37,733 bases of DNA, from assembly GCA_032718475.1 (NCBI GenBank), contig JAUCBJ010002398.1, forward strand, positions 1 to 37,733. Direction: 5' to 3'. Source of the stretch: Nemertoderma westbladi. Lineage: Eukaryota > Xenacoelomorpha > Nemertodermatida > Nemertodermatidae. Below are positions 1 through 10,146 of this stretch, piece after piece (position 1 is the first letter of the stretch; each line of letters opens with the position of its first letter). The notes beneath the pieces were generated by a model. The model did no database searches, was not told the DNA's origin, and was given only the letters and a program-made list of their open reading frames with translations. The position numbers were made by a program, and so were the translations under genes.

Positions 1-935
1 CATGACAGGTCAGAAAATTTTTATTTTTCGCTATTTAATGATTAGTTAATACTAGTTAACAACAATAAATTCTTGGTTGCGCTTAAAACCCTGAAGGCTT
101 TTACAGTTTTGAAACTAATAACATAAAAGTATTTTTATATGATAGATCGAAGATGGGGCAACATAACTATCAGGCGAAATTTTGTGAAAATAACTCTGCA
201 CCGCTAGGTGGCGCTGCAAATTCATGCTAATTTTTTAGGTTTGTTATAAATAGTATTAAATTTTATTAACAAAAAATTTCGAAAAGTTGTCTGATACTTT
301 TATGCAGGGTGGCTATGTAGACACCCACAGAAAGTTTCAGACAAATTGCTCAAAAATTGTAGAAGTAGTAGGGTTTTGAAGTTGACAATTTCATAAAAAA
401 AATATTTTGAGATAATCGACCTTTCATTATACATAGTAATAGTAATTTCAATAGGAATCCCTAAATGGAAATTGTTATAACTTGAAAACTAAAAGAGCTG
501 TTAAATAGCGGTTTTCAGATTTGGAAACACCATTTAATGGTGCATTATAATAGATTATAAAAAAAATTTCGACATATTTTTGACCAAAATGGTGTACCCC
601 CCCCCCCCCCCCCCCCCCCCCCACCCCCCTTAACAAACGATTGTTTCAAAATGGCGGAGTAGTTGGCGTCAAAATATATAATATTAACATGGAATCATGT
701 ATTAGTTGCTGTAGGCATTATAAAAATAAAAGATCATTATTGAATACTGATAATAGTAATTACCATATTCAGGTAATGTAAAGGACAAAGGTGCATACCC
801 ATACGTCTAAATGGAGGAGAAAATGTAGAGGTCCACTTAAATGACCGTACCTAATAATTAATTGAGAACCATCCATAGGTTATTAAAAATCAATGAAGTG
901 GTTCAAAAGTTATTAAGCTTAGAAGAGGTGATGTT
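1..935. other. AT-rich intergenic DNA, no gene seen
   Basis: No open frame with recognisable protein features was found on either strand. The stretch is AT-rich and contains one long poly-C tract, listed separately. Its right edge passes into a diverged dispersed repeat. Confidence 0.6.
597..628. repeat. Poly-C tract
   Basis: About 26 uninterrupted C residues, one A, then six more C. On the minus strand this is a G-run able in principle to form a G-quadruplex. Similar tracts recur at 1830, 7002, 8488, 8768, 20345 and 22312, in otherwise AT-rich DNA. Confidence 0.95.
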
Positions 936-1182
936 TAGCGCCTCCTAGAGGCGGACCATTTAAATGCACGACGCCAAAATTCTAAAAACTTTCTAAACTT
1001 TTGACGTACTACTTGTGTACCACGTTTGGTATAATTTCATCACAAAGATTCGCTGAATTACTGTATTAGCATTCAAAGATTAGACGGACCGACCGACCGC
1101 CTGGCAGACCGACAGATAGACGTGAGGTTGAGAATGGTACCCGTATTCTAAGCTCTCTAATTTTCGTGGCTCGCCCCACAGT
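936..1182 (-). repeat. Diverged inverted copy of the TGTGGGG-ended dispersed repeat
   Basis: Read on the minus strand, this segment starts TGTGGGGCGAGCCACGAA, passes through GGTACCATT, a run of GTCTGTCGG-like octamers, and AATCTTTG-GATGAAAT-TACCAAAC-TGGTACACA. The same landmarks occur in the same order on the plus strand at 5553-5800. Outside these blocks the copies are clearly diverged. A small hairpin (CGCCTC-CTA-GAGGCG, 939-953) lies near the inner end. It is probably an old non-autonomous element. The family is not recognised. Confidence 0.6.
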
Positions 1183-1308
1183 GTTAGTTAATTTAACTGG
1201 TGCTTGTCAGTTGTGTCACTGGCCCTGTGTTACCGGATAGTGCCTCTGGTTGTTTTAAGGGCTTCCAAAATAGTGACTCTAGTATTTTTAGGGCCCTTAA
1301 AATAGTAA

Positions 1309-1434
1309 TTAAAATTACTAGAATCACTATTTCCTATCGCCATATCAGCAATATGGCATTTTGAAACCAGCTGATGGCGTTGCTAGGTACCCAGTTTAAA
1401 ACCAAGCAGGAAATAGTGATTCTAGTAATTTTAA
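1309..1434. repeat. Perfect 27-bp inverted repeat with 72-bp spacer
   Basis: The arm at 1309-1335 is the exact reverse complement of 1408-1434. The spacer holds a second short palindrome, GCCATAT-cagca-ATATGGC. A diverged third copy of the arm (AATAGTGACTCTAGTA) lies just upstream at about 1269-1284. The structure could be a small inverted-repeat element or a hairpin-forming locus. No target duplication was identified. Confidence 0.85.
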
Positions 1435-1663
1435 CGGCACCTCGCAAAATGCTGCAATCTATAAACACTATAAACCCAGATACCTGCTACTGGTAGGCCT
1501 ACTGGTAAAAGGAGTACAGCAGTGTATTATGTAAAGCAAGTAATCTTAATTTTGCGACATCTTATAAGCAACTAAATTTATATTGTATGAAAAGACCAAT
1601 TGAAATTCAATATTAATTTTCACCTGTCTGCATGGATGATTGTTTTTAGGTTATCTTTCATTT

Positions 1664-1729
1664 GGCGGTCCAGTTCGGTCCAGTTCGCCACTCTTTCGAT
1701 CCAGTTCGGTTCAGTTCGGTCCAGATTCG
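1664..1729. repeat. Short tandem repeat of GTTCGGTCCA
   Basis: Roughly six imperfect copies of a 10-bp unit (GTTCGGTCCA and variants), interrupted once by CGCCACTCTTTC. It is a simple degenerate minisatellite with no coding sense detected. Confidence 0.75.
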
Positions 1730-1829
1730 TGTACAGCACTATCCAAAAATAAATGACATAACATCCTACAGGAATTAACAGACCCTTATCAGTTTAGTGG
1801 TTTATAACAAACTTAACCCTATTAAACCC

Positions 1830-1840
1830 GGGGGGGGGGG
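1830..1840. repeat. Poly-G tract (11 G)
   Basis: Uninterrupted run of 11 G, directly preceded by CCC. Confidence 0.9.
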
Positions 1841-2039
1841 TGTCAATATGACCTTTCCCGTGGTTTTTTTATTATAATTCTGAAACAAACGCAGTTGGGA
1901 ATCTGAAATTTTATGACTTTTCCTAAAAATCTATTGTCTCCCTAGTAGTGAAAACCGTTTTCAAATATATTGGGTAGTTTTCGAGTTATGGCACCATTTT
2001 TTAACCCTACTTTTGGCACTTTTTTTGAGACGTTTTTTG

Positions 2040-2640
2040 AAAATTACATTTCATTAAATATGAATTGTAACATCTCTATTTTTGATTTACACCGGTTTTT
2101 TGGAGTTAGCAATTGGATGGAATTCATATAAATTGATTTAGAAATTTCAAACTTGTTTTTTTCGGCGGGTGCCAAATTTTGGTGCCAGCACCAAATTTTG
2201 AAATTTTTCAATTTGTTTTTTACGCAATTGGGGTTTTTTGGAGTTCTGGTTTCGATGAAATATTTACGAGTTGCACCAAGCGTATCAAACTTGTATTTTT
2301 CGGTGCTGTGTGCAAATTTTGGTGCTAGCACGAAATTTTGAAAATCCATTCAATACTGTAGATAAAATTGCTTGTGACAATTTATTTCTTGCGTTTTAGA
2401 GGTTTATGGCTGTTTTGAATTCAATGGAATATATAATTATGGAACTAGACATCTCAAACTTGTATTTTTCGGAAGTGGGTGCAAAATGTGGTGCTACTGT
2501 AGCACCAAATTTTGAAAACCATCAAATATATAAATTGATTGTGTCACCTTGTTTCTTGCGTTATACGGGTTTGTCAGGGTTCTGAATTCAATGGAATCAG
2601 TAAAAATTTCATAAGAATTTTCAAACTTGTAGAATAAGAT
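2040..2640. repeat. Degenerate tandem repeat with palindromic TTGGTGC core
   Basis: The phrase CAAACTTGT recurs at 2148, 2286, 2455 and 2622, with spacings of 138, 169 and 167 bp. The first three units continue into TTTTTCGG, then a near-palindrome of the form AAATTTTGGTGCnAGCACCAAATTTTGA, then (less regularly) a GAATTCAATGGAAT-like segment. Short open frames overlap on both strands because the core is palindromic. They are unlikely to be genes. Confidence 0.7.
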
Positions 2641-3639
2641 TTTTTTTAACAATTTTACTGTTCGTACAATAGAAGAGATGCTAAAGTTCCTGATGGAAAT
2701 TGTAAGTTATATTGAAAAAGATGGAGAAACATGAAATATATAGCGAGTAAAAATATCGTGTGTTGTAAAATATCGATAATATCTTGAGTTCAAAAAATAT
2801 CGAGAATAAATAAATCAGAAGTAAAAATATCGCGTGTAAGATTAGCTAGGCCTTTAATTGTTGGAATGAAACACTGCTGTAGCTACCAAAGAAAACACTA
2901 GGAACTAAAATAAAGTGATTTATAATATAATTTAAAGTGATAATATAATTAATTATTAGCTAAAATTAGCTATAAAAACACTATGATAAATGGTTGTATT
3001 GAATCATGCAATTCATGCGCTTGGAATATATTTGCTTTATCGACTGTGATTAATAAAAAATAATAAAAAAAATGCTTAATAAAAAAAGGTTCAAGCTACC
3101 CTCCACTGTCACATTTTGGTTTACTGATCGATCAAATAGGATTCTTAAAACTGCGTCGATCGTACTGTATGACGAATGTATCCATGTTCCTATTGTATCA
3201 GTTTTATGGAGTGGTAAATATGAGAAGGGATCCAATTGACAGCCAAATCACTTTGTACCTTTAATTGTTTGAATGGTTTGCGAGAAAACTTTCCTGATGA
3301 CTGTGGAATATGGAATTCTCAATTAGGATACTCGGTAAACTCAACCTATGTCATCACTGGCAAGAATTTGAAGAGCGTAATATCAAAGGTCTGCCTGCAC
3401 TGAAGAAAAACTATATGGTATAAATGTCGTAACTAACAAGATAAAGTCGTTTGTCCCTTTGGATCTCCAACCTAAAAATGGTTTGGTGGTGAATGTATTA
3501 GATATCCCTTAAATCATCTGGCACATATAAAAAGCGCATTACATTCATGTAGGGGGACGGAGGTATTCTAAATTTACATAAATATGTATGCGTTGTAGAA
3601 TATATTGGAATTTTTCCAAGTTTGTCTCCCCATGGTAAT
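2641..3639. other. Gene-free AT-rich stretch
   Basis: No convincing coding sequence, RNA gene or clear repeat was recognised. It leads into the decayed MULE transposase and may contain further unrecognisable parts of that element. Confidence 0.45.
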
Positions 3640-5215
3640 TCAAAGATAAACCACGAATACATACGCACTGATCCTAACGTTATGGTGCATGTAGGTAATA
3701 CGGTTCAGAACGAATCTCCCTGAAATGTCTATAAACATATGATTCAGGAGGATTCGTTTACAGCTCCACGAGATCTTCGCCAAGTTCCTGATAAAAAATT
3801 TAAGGATAAACTGAAAGAAACTCAACCTTCTGGGTCTGGCTCTGGGACTCACAAGAATGTAATAGCGTCAATGACAACCGTTATGTTTAAGAAGTTATTA
3901 CAACTAAAGATAAACTGCCATCTGTAAATATATATACAGAGGAGCAACTACTCGACTTAGAAAGTAATGTTAAAGAAAGTTCTATTGTTGGGGTTGATAA
4001 AACACTTAACCTTGGACCAGGTATAAATGCTACGCCGACAGCCGACAACCACTGCCGACAACAGCAAAAATGAAAATGAAACCTGAGTTAGTGACTCTCG
4101 TTTATTGTTTTGGTTAGAATAACCTTACACTGTAACCTGTTCCTTTCCCTCAATTAATAATTAACATTAATTAGCTTTAATAATGGTTGTTGGTGTTGGT
4201 TGTCGGCTGTTGGTTGTCGGCGTAGCGTTTACACCCGACCCCCTTGGACCTGTATATCTAACAAATATGGTGTACCAGAATTGCACTGTAATACGACAGG
4301 ACGATTCATCTCATCCAATATTTCTTGGTCCAATGTTTTTGCATTGGGATGCAGAATATGAGCTTTACATGGAATTATTCGGCCATTATATAATCAGCGA
4401 ACTTATACAATCACAGCGACATTAACTTTGCAATGCGTTTTGGATCAGACCAAGAGAAAGGAATCACTAAGGCGCTCCAATACGTTTTCCCTGAATCTCA
4501 GCATCTTCTTTGCAGTAAGCATTTTGAGGGATGGTGTATCTAGATATCTAACTAACAAAGTTAGATTTTCGATTAAAGATCGCAAGGAAATTATATCAAT
4601 CTTATTATATATCAATCTGGGCAAAAAGCCCAGATGAATATTCTTTCAACATGCGAATGAAGACACTTGATAACTATTTCAATAGCTACCCAAAATTCGG
4701 CAAGTATTTTAAAGCGCACGTCTTGTGTGTCCTATACGAGTATGTGATGATACCATATCAGAGGGGATGCTCAGAAAAGCTCTGGACAAACGATAGCGTA
4801 GAATCTATGAATAATATCATAAACTGCCTGGCCGTTGATTGGAAGCTAAACAGCTTCCAGATCTAGTTGAAAAGCTGGGAGAGATAACGGAGTTTCAAAT
4901 TCATGATCTACACTACGCCGCGCATTATATGGGTCTGGTAACATCCTGTATTACAGATTTAAACAATTTCAAATAGGTAGAGATTGTTGGTTTGCAAAAT
5001 CCAGAGAACAGAATGCTTTTTAAAAAATTGTGAAAAAGCAATTGACCCGTCCCATAGCCAATGAACTGAGAGCAACTGGATGTAACTTCGTTATAGCTCC
5101 ACCAAAGATGAGTAGAATTGCCAAGAAACCCAATAAAAAAAAGGGTCCGTAGTGAAAGGGCGCAGTCGGTAAATAAGAATGAACACGCAAAATTCGAAAA
5201 CAGTGATAGTGAATA
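3640..5215 (+). pseudogene. Decayed MULE-like (Mutator superfamily) transposase
   Basis: Broken plus-strand reading frames match, in order, the layout of animal MULE transposases as I know them. An N-terminal part reads VMVHVGN then PRDLRQV (about 3680-3790). IYTEEQLLDLE then GVDKTLNLGP follows (about 3930-4020). GPMFLHWDAEYELY comes next (about 4330-4370). The core block DQEKGITKALQYVFPESQHL (from about 4448) is followed by LCSKH. Then come WTNDSVESMNNII and AVDWK (about 4780-4845), a frameshifted LPDLVEKLGEI (about 4855-4890), and a basic tail near 5110-5150. Stops and frameshifts interrupt it throughout, and a 223-bp element splits it at 4019-4241. It is a fossil with no expected activity. 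MULE transposases cut and paste DNA and typically leave 9-bp target duplications. Confidence 0.8.
4019..4241. mobile_element. Small inverted-repeat element (MITE) inserted in the MULE remnant
   Basis: Both sides carry CCTTGGACC (4010-4018 and 4242-4250). This is the MULE codon run for LGP, so the reading LNLGP resumes as LGPVYL after the insert and the duplication looks like a true 9-bp target duplication. The ends are imperfect inverted repeats: GGTATAAATGCTACGCCGAC on the left pairs with GGTGTAAACGCTACGCCGAC read inward from the right (2 mismatches in 20). Both continue into CCGACAACC repeats. The right end has about five extra terminal bases. There is no coding capacity. A 9-bp duplication suggests Mutator mobilisation, while an 8-bp reading (CTTGGACC) would suggest hAT. 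Confidence 0.75.
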
Positions 5216-5552
5216 GACTAATTTGTTTGTAGTAGTCCATAGTAAATGACTATGATGGTAGGTTTGATGACTTATAAAGTGTAGATAATGACAATCCCAA
5301 TGAATCTGTTTCAATAACCCTATACATTCACATTTCACCCCTCCTTGTTTTTTTCATGCCCCAGGGGCAGGGGGCACATTCAAAATACCTAATATTTTCT
5401 CGAATGTTCTCTATAATCGTAATCAGCATAACGCAATATACCACAAATAAATTAATTTTAATGAGGCATAAAAACTTTTGAAAATTGTAGCACAAAAAAT
5501 GCTGGAGATGGGTGCCACTAGAGAGACCACAGCACGAAAAGTAACATAGCCA
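5216..5552. other. Intergenic DNA, no gene seen
   Basis: Two minus-strand open frames overlap here (about 4925-5338 and 5328-5606). They are antisense to, or adjacent to, the MULE remnant and show no recognisable domain. I do not support them as genes. Confidence 0.45.
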
Positions 5553-5664
5553 TGTGGGGCGAGCCACGAAGTGAGTGAGCCTTAGCGTAGTGGTACCATT
5601 AATCAACCTGTGGGGCGAGCCACGAAGTGAGTGAGCCTTAGCGTAGTGGTACCATTAATCAACC
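5553..5664. repeat. Two tandem 56-bp units beginning TGTGGGGCGAGCC
   Basis: Units at 5553-5608 and 5609-5664 are identical by eye. They hold GAGCCACGAAGTGAGTGAGC and GTGGTACCATTAATCAACC, and lead into an 8-bp tandem repeat (TGTCGTTC, about four copies). They form the left end of the large repeat that follows. The far end of each large copy reads GAAGTCCCCAC, so the outermost bases form a short TGTGGGG/CCCCAC inverted terminus. Confidence 0.85.
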
Positions 5665-7173
5665 TGTCGTTCTGTCGTTCTGTCGTTCTGTCGTTCTGTC
5701 GTGTTCAATTTTAAACGTTAATAACTCGGCCAATCTTTGATGAAATCTATCCAAACTTGGTACACATGTTGTTTGGCAAAAGTTTAGAAATTTTCCAAGT
5801 AGAATTTCCGTGTGGCCTTCGAGAAGCTAAGATAATAGCAGTTAATTAGTTAATTAAGTTGATTGCGGTGAAAACGCCATTTTCAACCTGCCTTTTAAAG
5901 GAAATTAATTGTTTTACAGTATAAGATTTAAATAATTATACTTAAAAATTATACAGATATAATCCCCATACGCCATTCTATTATAGTTTTTAATTAGTTT
6001 AAGTGATTTGCTTTAATAAATGTGTCTTTAATTGATCTAAACGTAATTAAACCGCACAATTATTGAGTACAAATTTAATCCTTCCCATTATTGGTCAAGT
6101 CTCTGCTGGTGTGGAGCTAGCTGCTGGGAGTTGTGGCTGTAGACTAACCTGAGAGGAATTGTAATAGAGGCAACCAGTATTGCTATTCCAGCCCAATCAC
6201 TGAATTGTGTTTATTATAGGCTGGACGGGCCGCATAACCGTTCGACTATTACTACTATTGCTATCTCAGTTAAATGACAGATATAATAACATAAATACAA
6301 TCCATGGCATGGCTGTTGTAGGCTTCTGAAATAGTTTATTCCACAATGTATATGTCTGGTTATTTTTTAATTGAATTTTTGCAAAGTAGTAAAATTAATG
6401 TTCTTAAAAATAATATTATTATTTTATATGTAACCTAGGAAATTAGCTACATTTTTTCGCTGCAGCTTTAAGAGTGTACATTGATTTAATATTATTTCAA
6501 TACCCATATTACTACATCGGCATAAGATGCGTTGGCGTTGTATCACACATCTCCACATATCACACATCTCCACATAGATGTATCAACAGTTACTCGCACA
6601 GTTTCGAAACTTCGCATAGTTATAACTGTATAAAGATCGTCAGTCTGCGTTTAGGAAAAATATTTTATGACAAAACAGGACAAGCGACGAGCGCAACGAG
6701 GCATATAATGAAGACGAGTACTGCGTTGACTAAATTATTATATAAACCACCTGGCTTCACATATTGATCGCATCCCTAGTTATTATTATTATAAAGATCG
6801 TCCTAGCTTGCGTTTAAGAAATATATTTAAATACAAAACAGGACGAACGCAAAGAGGCTTATAATGAAAACGAGTACTGCGTTTATTATATTCCTATAAA
6901 CCACCTGGCTTTGCATATTTAACGTGCGATTGGAAATAAGTTCGTGCTACCCTTCCGTGGGTGGTAGATGTCGCGGTTATGTATTGGTGGTTGGGAAGGG
7001 TGGGGGGGGGGGGGGGGGGGGAGATTAAAAGGGGTGAACACGTACTGTCCACCTTTCTTTGATTGATTGGTGGTGTGGGTAAATTTCTCAAAACCTGATT
7101 TTGTGATACAGTCGCTGCATTTTAATTTGTATATAATAACTAGGCCTCGTGCTGCGCGAAGTCCCCACAAACG
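5665..7173. repeat. 1.5-kb tandem duplication, copy A
   Basis: It runs from the TGTCGTTC octamer array to GCGAAGTCCCCACAAACG and is repeated almost exactly at 7174-8650. Differences seen by eye: a 17-bp unit (ATCACACATCTCCACAT) present twice here and once in copy B, a 2-bp indel near 6178, a poly-G tract of 20 (7002-7021) versus 12, and a few substitutions. It contains an internal imperfect direct repeat of about 161-bp period (TAAAGATCGTC at 6631 and 6792). A 97-codon frame at 6474-6767 has no recognised domain and is shortened by the 17-bp indel in copy B, so I do not call it a gene. Confidence 0.9.
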
Positions 7174-8650
7174 TGTCGTTCTGTCGTTCTGTCGTTCTGT
7201 CGTGTTCAATTTTAAACGTTAATAACTCGGCCAATCTTTGATGAAATCTATCCAAACTTGGTACACATGTTGTTTGGCAAAAGTTTAGAAATTTTCCAAG
7301 TAGAATTTCCGTGTGGCCTTCGAGAAGCTAAGATAATAGCAGTTAATTAGTTAATTAAGTTGATTGCGGTGAAAACGCCATTTTCAACCTGCCTTTTAAA
7401 GGAAATTAATTGTTTTACAGTATAAGATTTAAATAATTATACTTAAAAATTATACAGATATAATCCCCATACGCCATTCTATTATAGTTTTTAATTAGTT
7501 TAAGTGATTTGCTTTAATAAATGTGTCTTTAATTGATCTAAACGTAATTAAACCGCACAATTATTGAGTACAAATTTAATCCTTCCCATTATTGGTCAAG
7601 TCTCTGCTGGTGTGGAGCTAGCTGCTGGGAGTTGTGGCTGTAGACTAACCTGAGAGGAATTGTAATAGAGGCAACCATAGTATTGCTATTCCAGCCCAAT
7701 CACTGAATTGTGTTTATTATAGGCTGGACGGGCCGCATAACCGTTCGACTATTACTACTATTGCTATCTCAGTTAAATGACAGATATAATAACATAAATA
7801 CAATCCATGGCATGGCTGTTGTAGGCTTCTGAAATAGTTTATTCCACAATGTATATGTCTGGTTATTTTTTAATTGAAGTTTTGCAAAGTAGTAAAATTA
7901 ATGTTCTTAAAAATAATATTATTATTTTATATGTAACCTAGGAAATTAGCTACATTTTTTCGCTGCAGCTTTAAGAGTGTACATTGATTTAATATTATTT
8001 CAATACCCATATTACTACATCGGCATAAGATGCGTTGGCGTTGTATCACACATCTCCACATAGATGTATCAACAGTTACTCGCACAGTTTCGAAACTTCG
8101 CATAGTTATAACTGTATAAAGATCGTCAGTCTGCGTTTAGGAAAAATATTTTATGACAAAACAGGACAAGCGACGAGCGCAACGAGGCATATAATGAAGA
8201 CGAGTACTGCGTTGACTAAATTATTATATAAACCACCTGGCTTCACATATTGATCGCATCCCTAGTTATTATTATTATAAAGATCGTCCTAGCCTGCGTT
8301 TAAGAAATATATTTAAATACAAAACAGGACGAACGCAAAGAGGCTTATAATGAAAACGAGTACTGCGTTTATTATATTCCTATAAACCACCTGGCTTTGC
8401 ATATTTAACGTGCGATTGGAAATAAGTTCGTGCTACCCTTCCGTGGGTGGTAGATGTCGCGGTTATGTATTGGTGGTTGGGAAGGGTGGGGGGGGGGGGA
8501 TTAAAAGGGGTGAACACGTACTGTCCACCTTTCTTTGATTGATTGGTGGTGTGGGTAAATTTCTCAAAACCTGATTTTGTGATACAGTCGCTGCATTTTA
8601 ATTTGTATATAATAACTAGGCCTCGTGCTGCGCGAAGTCCCCACGAACGT
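7174..8650. repeat. 1.5-kb tandem duplication, copy B
   Basis: Near-identical second copy of 5665-7173, offset by 1501 bp at the left, 1503 in the middle and 1486 at the right. It begins at the TGTCGTTC octamers, without the 56-bp TGTGGGG units, and ends at CCCCACGAACGTG. The high identity points to recent unequal exchange at the octamer array, or to an assembly artefact such as collapsed or mis-joined haplotypes. Confidence 0.9.
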
Positions 8651-8767
8651 GTAAATGCCGTTTCCCTTGTTGGATAGCAGATTAAATTTTAGAAAAGTCA
8701 TTAAATCTCGGTTTTCCCAACAAACGTGACTCTAAGATACAGATGAAATACAAAAAAATTTATAAAT

Positions 8768-8789
8768 CCCCCCCCCCCCCCCCCCCCCC
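8768..8789. repeat. Poly-C tract (22 C)
   Basis: Uninterrupted run of 22 C followed by GGCC. Confidence 0.95.
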
Positions 8790-9305
8790 GGCCATATAGG
8801 GTTAAATAAAACTGTGTTGTGGAAGGCTTGTTCGTAAAATGAGTATCAAGAAATGATCCCCACTCCCACCTACACCAATTTACCCCGCGTTCAATAAATA
8901 TGGCTAATGTAAACCATAATGAGATTATTCTTTATTATTAACATTTGAGCCAAAACCAAGGCAATTTCTTAGTAGTTGAAAATAGTAATGCTAGTCCAAC
9001 TCTGTATTATAATTATTATTTTAGTAAGGTTAATAAAGTATTCATGAAAATCGAGCCAACTTTGAACAATATGTGTTCTCTTATATCACAACAAAAATCT
9101 ATGTTATACGTAATGCAATTAGCAACATGTTGACCTCAAATTGTTTACTATTGAAACATGGACGGTTAAAATTCGTTTTTATTTCAATTTGGAGGGATGG
9201 ATAAATATTACAAATTTAATAATATAATTTCACAAGCAGCATTATTGCGATAGTTCATAAGTGCACTGTGATAATAAATATATTGTTTACTTGCTAATTC
9301 TGGTC
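8790..9305. other. Upstream region of the Ig/FN3 receptor gene
   Basis: AT-rich. A 62-codon open frame at 8945-9133 has no start or domain I trust. ATAAATATT near 9201 is TATA-like but not a confident promoter. Any 5' UTR of the receptor gene, or an upstream non-coding exon, would lie here. Confidence 0.35.
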
Positions 9306-10146
9306 ATGATGAAGAGTGTACCTGTACACTTTTTTGTTGTTATTATTATTACTATGTTGAGTTTGATGACTAACACTGCTCTTTCAATTAAATACAACGG
9401 TCATAAACTTATCGATGGCGATGGGTCAGTGGTATGGCGAAACTGTGTACTTAATTCAGACAGGCAATTTCTTCGTGTGCAACTTTTCATTACAATCGAA
9501 TCTGATAGCAGTTTATCAGAGGACATTCTAGATATAGTAGTGCAGGACGATGACGGTAATAAGATAGCTGTGGGGAGGGCATCGAGTGTTGGGGATTCAG
9601 CTGTATGCTCTGATGTTAGTGGAACCATAATTAACTGTATGGGTTGGAATATAACAGAAGACATAAAGGACACTATGGCAACTATTACCTTAGGTCTCAA
9701 TCCTCCAAACATTGTATCCGCGTTATCTGCACCTAATGCATATCATATAAATATAAGATATTATATCACTGCTGAGATATATGAAATTCTTAGAGTGAAT
9801 GACGAAGGAGATTTAACAATCGATTTTGCCAAATGTAGCGCTGGTCGTATTCCAGAATGCAACTGCAGTGAGGTAAACTGTCTTTATAGGGAAAATGAGG
9901 TCGCTTTATTAACCTGCCGATTACAGGAATGGGTTCCTTTACCTAAAGCCAATATCTTTCGCGGCCGATCCATATGGAGTTGGTACAGCGAAGGTTTTAT
10001 TAACGGCAGTTTATTTGGAACTGATACCCTAAATGTTGAAATACGACTAACCCACACTGACAATGGCAGGGAATTCATATGTGGAGCTCGGAACGTGGCA
10101 GTTACAGGGGAACCACGGACATGCTCGAAGAATGTCAGCGTTCAGT
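9306..10146 (+). CDS. Ig-superfamily transmembrane receptor, coding exon 1 (signal peptide and outer ectodomain)
   Basis: The first in-frame ATG is at 9306, followed at once by a second. The frame is open further upstream (to about 9261) but has no ATG there. Residues 1-27 look like a signal peptide (MMKSVPVHFF then a run of V, I, L, M residues, ending NTALS). Residues 28-177 form an extracellular region with several cysteines and no domain I can name. Residues 190-280 look like an Ig-like domain: LLTC, then WSWY, then DNGREFICGA. N-glycosylation sequons are visible (NITE, NGSL, NVSV, NCSE). The exon ends CAGT followed by GTAAGT, a strong donor, in phase 1. Phase 1 is usual between Ig domains. 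The next exon at 17987 restores the frame. Reading on into the intron meets a stop after 7 codons. The gene family beyond Ig-like is unknown. Confidence 0.8.

Noticed and set aside
2044-2349. Overlapping ORFs on both strands
   Set aside because: They are produced by the palindromic repeat core and have no coding character.
6474-6767. 97-residue ORF, repeated in shorter form at 8035-8253
   Set aside because: It lies in the duplicated repeat, is altered by a 17-bp indel, and has no domain or splice support.
9261-9305. Upstream extension of the receptor frame
   Set aside because: It has no ATG. The first in-frame ATG is at 9306 and directly precedes a good signal peptide.
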